Shown in pieces: positions 58,693 to 64,000 of a stretch of DNA of 64,000 nucleotides; the first letter of the stretch is position 1; the number at the start of each line of letters is the position of its first letter. The position numbers and the translations under genes were made by a program. Below the pieces are notes generated by a model. The model searched no databases. It saw nothing but the letters and a program-made list of their open reading frames with translations, and was not told the DNA's origin. This DNA comes from Mesostigma viride (taxonomy: Eukaryota > Streptophyta > Mesostigmatophyceae > Mesostigmatales > Mesostigmataceae): assembly GCA_009746045.1 (NCBI GenBank), contig RPFO01000041.1, positions 9,330,468 through 9,394,467 on the forward strand. The letters run 5' to 3'.

Positions 58693-61261
58693 ATGGCGGA
58701 GTATCTGAGTGAAACAGAGAGGCTGCGGGCAGAACGACTGTGTTATGGACAAACTGCGGGTGTTTGCCTCTTAGGCCATGCCGATGGGGCAGACAACAAC
58801 TGTCGGGGCCGAAATGGTGAAAGCTGCAACCTATTTGCTCACGCGATCTGCGTCAAGGCAATTGACGGGAATAAAAATGGGGAGGAGTGGTGGTGCCCAG
58901 GATGCCGTGACCCCGGTGGCGTGAAAGTTGCCAATCTCCAAGCTTCGGGTTCGAACGGTCATCATGAGCTCGGCACTCCCCCCCGGCCCTGGGGTCCGCT
59001 GCTAACAAGTTCATTCCGAAAACCGACGACGACCGTAAGATGTTGCTGGAGGATTCCGGATGCAAGGAGGTGGAGGATTGGGAGAAAGGACATCCAAAGG
59101 CTCCCGGCAGGAAGCTAGTGTTTCCGGGTGCCGACGCCCATGCCGACGCGGAATCAGATGCCAGCAAGGAGGTGCCGTCAACTGATGCCAGCAAGGAGGC
59201 GCCGTCAACTTATGCCAGCAAGGGCGTGCTTTCAACTGATGCCAGCAAGGGCGTGCTTTCAACTGATGCCAGCAAGGGCGTGCCATCGAGTGGTGACAAG
59301 TCGAGCGCGGGTGTCATGGTCGATGATGACTTACCGGACTCCCTGCCCCCACCCCCCGACTCCCCGCCTCCCCCCACCTGCGAAGCATCACATGCAGACG
59401 ACGCCCAGCCCAGGGGCGGCCACCCAGCAGCTGCCATGCCCAGCGCTAGCAGTGCAGCACGGCGTGCCAGCTTTGATGCTGCAAATCTCAAGTCGGGGGA
59501 CCAGCTTTCCTTGGAAGCTCCAGCGTTTCTGTCGTGGCCTCCCTCCCCTGATGGTGTCCCCTCCCCTGGCGATGTCCGTGTAGGACAATTGATTCGCGTC
59601 GCCATCTCTCATAAAGAGCTCGGCAAACCCCTCTTCCCCAAGGTAATTCTTGGTTTTCATGTGTATTCCGGAGGGGCGGGGATCTTCCTGGCAAACACGC
59701 CATACGCAAGAAAGGACCTTATAGAGGGGGCTGTCAAGAGCGGGGTGGTCAAGCTGACGCCTGATCCCCCAGCATATTACGTGACCTGGGCTCAACAATC
59801 CCATGCCCTCCGGCCCGTCTTGATACAGGATGGCGTTGTCGCCAGGGTTGGCAACCTGACCGTCCTGCGCGACCGGCTAGATGCTGTGTGCGAATACCTG
59901 CCAAGCGCAGGTCTGGCGGCGCTTCGGGCCATCTCTGGTGGCTTGATCTACACTGGCAAAGGCGCTGAGGCAGTCAAGTTTGACTTGGTAAAGGACATGC
60001 CAAACCGCAAGACACCTGTCACTTCCTATCAACCTCGCGCTAACTAGAGTGTGCCAGAGCCGCAGCTGCAGGTTGCCCCCACACGCTCTTCCAAGCGTGT
60101 GAAGGCGGACAGCCAGCCCAAGGCAGAGCCCAAGTGCGGTGATCAAGCAGTCAAGCCGAGCAGCGAAGCCAGGGCGAGTGGCAGGAGCAGCAAGAGGCCT
60201 CCCTCGGTATATGTACGCGAGGACGAGTCGGATGAAGAACCTGACATGCAGCTGGCACCCCGCGATGGGCAAGTAGCGAAGTTGCGCCGCACTCTCGCGG
60301 AGCAGCACAAGCAGCACAACGCGGAGCTTCAGCAGCTGCAACGCCAGATGCTGGAAAGTCAGAAGCAGTGGCAACTGCTGCTCCACCAGCAGCAGCAGCA
60401 GCCGCAGCAGCAGCAGCAGCCGCCGCCGCCACCGCCGCCGCCACAGCAGCAGCAGCAGCAGCAGTCGCAGCAGCAGCAGCCACCGCCGCAGCAGCATCTG
60501 CTGCAGCCGCCGCCGCCGCAGCAGCAGCAACTGCTGCAGCAGCTGCTGCAGCTATTGCAGCAGGAGCCGCCGCCGCAGCAGCAGCAGCCCGTGCTGCAGC
60601 CGCCGCCGCCGCCGCAGCAGCAGCAGCAGCAACTGCTGCAGCAGCTGCTGCAGCTGTTGCAGCAGCAGCAGCCGCAGCAACAGCCGCAACAGCTGGTGCT
60701 GCTGCAGCTGCAGCAGCTGCTGCAGCAACAGCAACACTACCGCCTCCCACTCCCTGCCGCTACAATGACTCCACGAGTAATTGACGGGGACGCCGAACTA
60801 GCGCCCATGGCTCAAGTGCAGCAAATGCTGGCTCAGATGCAACTTCCCATGCAGGTATGTCCTTTCCTATTTTGGAAACATAATATTCCTTTGTGAATAG
60901 ATTCATGTTGGAGCAGTATATAGGATATGTTTGTTTGGTTTGTTGGAGGATTTTTCCTCCGTACCGTGCCCTAAGGCATGCTAACCTTGATGTGCTTGGT
61001 GTTGTACAGGTGGGCGGACGCCGGCTCCCATCCGTTGATCCCTTATCTGGCACGGTCTCTGTGGTGGTTGCTGCACTCAATTCAATTGCGACACTGGCCG
61101 CGTCTGGGAACACGACGCCTATGCCACGATGGCGTCCGGGGACCACGTGGGTGCCGTCATCCTTGTCATCTTTCCCCAACTATGGTGCCGGCCGCCCGTC
61201 GCAGCAGTGGCCAAGCTTCTCCAATGACTGGACCATTAGCAATGACTGGTTTACTAGTTAA
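58693..61261 (+). CDS. PHD-finger, Gln-rich protein gene (two exons; one frameshift and one in-frame amber)
   Basis: ATG 58693. A Cys/His cluster (about residues 23-78) ending NGEEWWCPGCRD is PHD-like, a histone-tail reader. The frame then breaks in a run of eight C (58978-58985). One base restores LGSAANKFIPKTDDDRKMLL and the frame from 59040. Five DASK-(E/G)-x-(P/L)-ST repeats and a Pro-rich stretch follow, then a globular region (VGQLIRVAISHKELGKPLFP, to about 60040). An in-frame TAG at 60045-60047 interrupts, then the same frame continues with a basic linker, a coiled coil and long poly-Gln/Pro encoded by CAG/CCG. The exon ends CAG|GT at 60854; exon 2 is 61010-61261 ending TAA. Likely nuclear regulator; whether the two lesions are real or sequencing errors is open. 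Confidence 0.65.
60855..61009 (+). other. Intron of the PHD/Gln-rich gene
   Basis: 155 nt, GTATGTCC at the 5' end and TTGTACAG at the 3' end. Splicing joins AQMQLPMQ to VGGRRLPSVDPLSG in phase 0 and avoids the intronic stop at 60894-60896. Confidence 0.7.
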
Positions 61262-61439
61262 GCTTTGACTAAATGAAACTGAAGTATTATTAAGTGAGAC
61301 AGCTGTGATGTGCTTACATAAGCTGATGTCTTAGTACATACTTATTGTATATTCATGATGGACTGTTAAGAAAGAGGTGCATGTCAGAACTGTCAGCCCA
61401 GAGCTGTGCCATGCCAATGACACCCGTAGATCCTAGCTA

Positions 61440-61800
61440 GTCCTTGGATGATGCCTTACCATTTGAGCTCAGAATGAGCCCAATTTTTGTAGGTGGTCCA
61501 GTTTCATGGTCTAAATGTTGCTTGCAAGAATCCAGCTTGATATGAGTTCATTTGATCATGATTCCTATTTGTTTTTTGAAGAATACATGTGAAAATGGCG
61601 AAAAGCTGCATATTCATACTAGCACATGTCACCATTTGAGCTCAGAATGAGCCCAATTTGTTTAGGTGGTCTAATTTCATGGTCCTCATGGTGAATGACA
61701 CCTACTTCATTGACAAATACAAGCATTCAATAACATTTGGAAAAATTGAGTAAAATTTGTGAAATTGAGCGACCACTTGTGAATCCCCTCTGTGCCTTGC
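61440..61800. repeat. Inverted copy of the 174-bp dispersed repeat
   Basis: Two units with CCATTTGAGCTCAGAATGAG and CCAATTTTTGTAGGTGG, reverse complement of 35960-36740, ending with the GACCACTTGTGAATCCCCTC block also found at 35883. 61262-61439 is 3' flank. A short minus-strand acidic ORF at 61801-61955 (start ATGGCTACGGAGAGTGAGG) is too short to call. Confidence 0.75.
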
Positions 61801-62137
61801 ATTCTGAGCCCGTCATTTGGTAGTTATTTGTCTGCTGCCCATCCTTGAAGACACGCTCTTTGCTAACATATGTCCAACAAACATCCTCAGAATCAGCCTC
61901 TAACTCGTCGGCCCCATCATCATCATGGCCCATCTCCTCACTCTCCGTAGCCATGGCGCCTGTTGATATGCTACGATAGGTGACCACCGCGATCTTGCTG
62001 GCAGACCGCGATCTTGGCACATTTTGTCTTCTTGAACGGTGCCTTCTTGTCCTGCCAATACACGCAGCCATATGCATTGATCTTGGCCAAGTGGCACCTT
62101 GCTGCTCACTTGTTTCTACTACACTAGGAACTCGGCT

Positions 62138-62465
62138 TTGAGAATGGGTGAGAAATGGTGAGAAAAAGGGTGAGAAAGGTGAGAAAAAGGGTGAGAAATG
62201 GGTGAGAATGGGTGAGAAAGGTGAGAAAAAAGGGTGAGAATGGGGTGAGAATGGGTGAGAAAACACGTTTCTCACCCGGGTGAGATTGCCCCAAAAAGGT
62301 CAAAAAAGGGGAAAAACGTGAGAAAAATCTCAAGAAAACAGGACGTGAGATAAGTGAGAAAAACGGGAGGTGTGAAACGTGAGAAAAGTGAGAAAATCAG
62401 GACGTGAGAAAAGTGAGAAAAGTGAGAAAAACAGGACGTGAGAAAAGTGAGAAAAGTGAGAAAAC
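62138..62465. repeat. GTGAGAAA minisatellite
   Basis: Dozens of imperfect GTGAGAAA(A/T)(A/G)GG units, e.g. GGTGAGAAAAAGGGTGAGAA. A long minus-strand Ser/Phe/His ORF here is a by-product of the repeat. 62466-62819 holds a duplicated GTTATGGCGTTATG/ATCTTCGGCATTCAATGCC segment and no gene. Confidence 0.85.
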
Positions 62466-62819
62466 ACAGCGCTGAAAAACACACCCATAATGCAATATGC
62501 TGGCAGCAGACACATGCATGCAGTGCCAGTAACAACCGCTGTTCAAAACAGCACGAACAATCATGATTTTTTCATTAAATGTTTGAATAATTTTAATGTT
62601 TACAGCTGCAAGAACCCGTTGATTCAACTATTCAACACTGTTATGGCGTTATGTACATCTTCGGCATTCAATGCCTGTTCAACACATGCAGTCTGTTATG
62701 GCGTTATGACATCTTCGGCATTCAATGCCTTTCATCAAATACTATATGGCAGCTAGCTAACGAAGCGGGCCGCTCGACAGGGCGTCACATGCTGACTTGA
62801 AAGTGGGACCGCTTGCATT

Positions 62820-64000
62820 TTACTCTCGTGGTGCCTGCAAGAAATCAAGCAAACCGACACAATATATGCAAGAGGAAAAGAAATCAGATCCTTGACATAG
62901 ACGTAAGCGTTCTACAAGGATCTTGAGCTCAGCACCACCTAACTAACAATCCATGCAGAAAGTGTGTATGGCAAATCAAACCAAGCAACATACAATTGTT
63001 TGTGGTTGTCTCTTTGATACAATTCCATGCATGCAAGAGGGGGGGGGAAAAACAGGCCCTTGCAGATAAACATCTATACCTTCAAATGCAAAAAACATGA
63101 CACCTATAATTCCCCCCCAAATGAAAGCAGTGCAGCTAACCTTGGATGGTGATGCAACTGACGACGCCGATGACATGGCATCGTCATCGGCGTCGTCAGT
63201 GTCAGTCCTCCCACCACGTTGTTCTTCGAAGGCGGTCCAGTTTACCTGCAAGTAAGAGGCATACAAGGAAGTCAACTAAATCATGTTCAGGAAAACTTAA
63301 TTGCAGAAAAAAGATGCTATCAATAAATGGCGATTTTTATAGCGGAACAAAATTTCAGAAATCATAGGGGGAAAAACAACAAAACCTAATCAGCCAACAT
63401 AATTTACCATGATTACATGAACAACAATATGGCATGCATGCAAGATGCAAACAACTTATTTTTAGGCACGACTAAAAAGGTATACTTACCGATGTCATCC
63501 CCGTTGCCGTCGAGATGTCGATAGTCGCAGTACCCTGCTGCCGGGCGCGAACAAGGGCCTTTTGTTTTGCTAGGAGGGCTTCTAGCCTGGCCAGTTCTCG
63601 CTCTGCATCCTTCAAATCCGGCTCGAGCTCCATATCCACGTCGCTGAATTCCAGTTTAGCAGGCGCAACCGACAGCACCGTCGGCGTGGCGACCTCCGCC
63701 TTGGCCTGCGCCGCTGCCGGCGTTGCGACCTCCGCCTTGGCCTGCGCCGCTGCCGGCGTGGCGACCTCCGCCTTGGCCTGCGCCGCTGCCGGCGTGGCGA
63801 CCTCCGCCTTGGCCTGCGCCGCTGCCGGCGTGGCGACCTCCGCCTTGGCCTGCGCCGCCGCCGCCGTGGCAACCTCCGCCTTGGCTTTCTCCACAGCAGG
63901 CGTGGTGACTACCACCTTTGTCCCTGCCTTTGCCTCGCTGCCCTGCACCGCAGCCCCAGCCACAACTCCCTTCGCACGCTTCACAGGCACCTGCTGCGCG
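62820..64000 (-). CDS. Spliced gene with 12-residue repeats and coiled coil, partial (5' end beyond window)
   Basis: On the minus strand: exon from beyond 64000 to 63490, donor GTAAGTATA; exon 63245-63141 (acceptor TTGCAG, donor GTTAGC), both phase 0; possible last short exon 62834-62820 ending TAA. The first visible part is Ala/Lys/Val-rich with six AKAEVAT(P/A)AAAQ units (36-bp repeats, about 63690-63880), then an acidic stretch and a coiled coil (DAERELARLEALLAKQKALV). The second exon gives VNWTAFEEQRGGRTDTDDAD. Not recognised. No in-window ATG is needed for the first exon. Confidence 0.55.
63690..63880 (-). repeat. 36-bp coding tandem repeat
   Basis: GGCGTGGCGACCTCCGCCTT plus GGCCTGCGCCGCTGCC repeated, about five to six units with few substitutions, in frame with the host-like ORF. 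Confidence 0.85.

Noticed and set aside
60151-60784. Long Ala-, Leu- or Arg-rich ORFs in other frames of the CAG/CCG repeat
   Set aside because: They are frame shadows of poly-Gln/Pro coding sequence and have no motifs.
61727-62275. Minus-strand 182-codon ORF rich in Ser/Phe/Pro/His
   Set aside because: The N-terminal half is translation of the GTGAGAAA minisatellite. Only a short acidic part near 61801-61955 could be coding, and it is too short to support.

Overview
The window is eukaryotic nuclear DNA, most likely from a unicellular alga (green lineage is my guess). The evidence is GT-AG introns, nested Ty1/Copia and chromodomain Ty3/Gypsy retrotransposons, a non-LTR element with a restriction-like endonuclease tail, and an integrated polinton-like virus (PLV). 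The sequence alone does not name the species. No rRNA, tRNA, CRISPR array or bacterial operon was found.

Region 1 (1-20136) is a chromovirus-type Gypsy element (called C, copy 1) on the plus strand whose 5' LTR lies off the window. It carries a small RNase H hybrid-binding-domain ORF, gag, protease, RT, RNase H, integrase, a chromodomain and an unusual extra ORF after pol ('ORF3'). Nearly every frame is damaged. Its RT is split by element A (3620-13803, minus strand, Copia-type, TSD ATTGT). One LTR of A is split in turn by element B copy 1 (9133-13639, non-autonomous Copia-like, TSD GCTAC). Region 2 (20137-25058) is spacer with decayed repeats. Region 3 (25059-34806) is a second C element in opposite, tail-to-tail orientation. 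It is truncated in integrase and interrupted by element B copy 2 (28337-32890, TSD AACCA) and by a solo LTR (33524-34122, TSD TTATG). It preserves ORF3 as a 726-residue open frame. Region 4 (34807-38450) holds a near-perfect 65-bp hairpin, 174-bp and 66-71-bp tandem repeats, and the 3' end of a non-LTR retrotransposon.

Region 5 (39277-56490, about 17.2 kb) is the main item: an apparently near-complete PLV provirus. Its ends carry long palindromes sharing the core AAAATTGGCCAGA, inverted relative to each other. The left half is mostly minus strand: a 122-residue ORF, an AEP-type primase fused to an SF2 helicase (one frameshift), a tyrosine recombinase, an AT-hook protein, a genome-packaging ATPase and a coiled-coil AT-hook protein. 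The right half is plus strand: a very large probable virion protein (one in-frame amber), a basic C2H2 protein, a small ORF, a penton-like minor capsid protein, an amphipathic small protein, the double-jelly-roll major capsid protein, a 56-residue ORF, a fibre-like protein with three bacterial-type Ig-like repeats and a lectin-like C terminus, and two unknown ORFs. No protein-primed PolB is present, which separates it from Polintons/Mavericks. Many of its start codons are preceded within about 20 nt by a TATA-like motif.

Region 6 (56491-64000) looks more like host DNA. It has a Tudor-like small ORF and a PHD-finger, Gln-rich gene transcribed away from each other on either side of an eight-unit 109-bp tandem array, then dispersed repeats, a GTGAGAAA minisatellite, and the start of a minus-strand spliced gene with 12-residue repeats that runs off the window.
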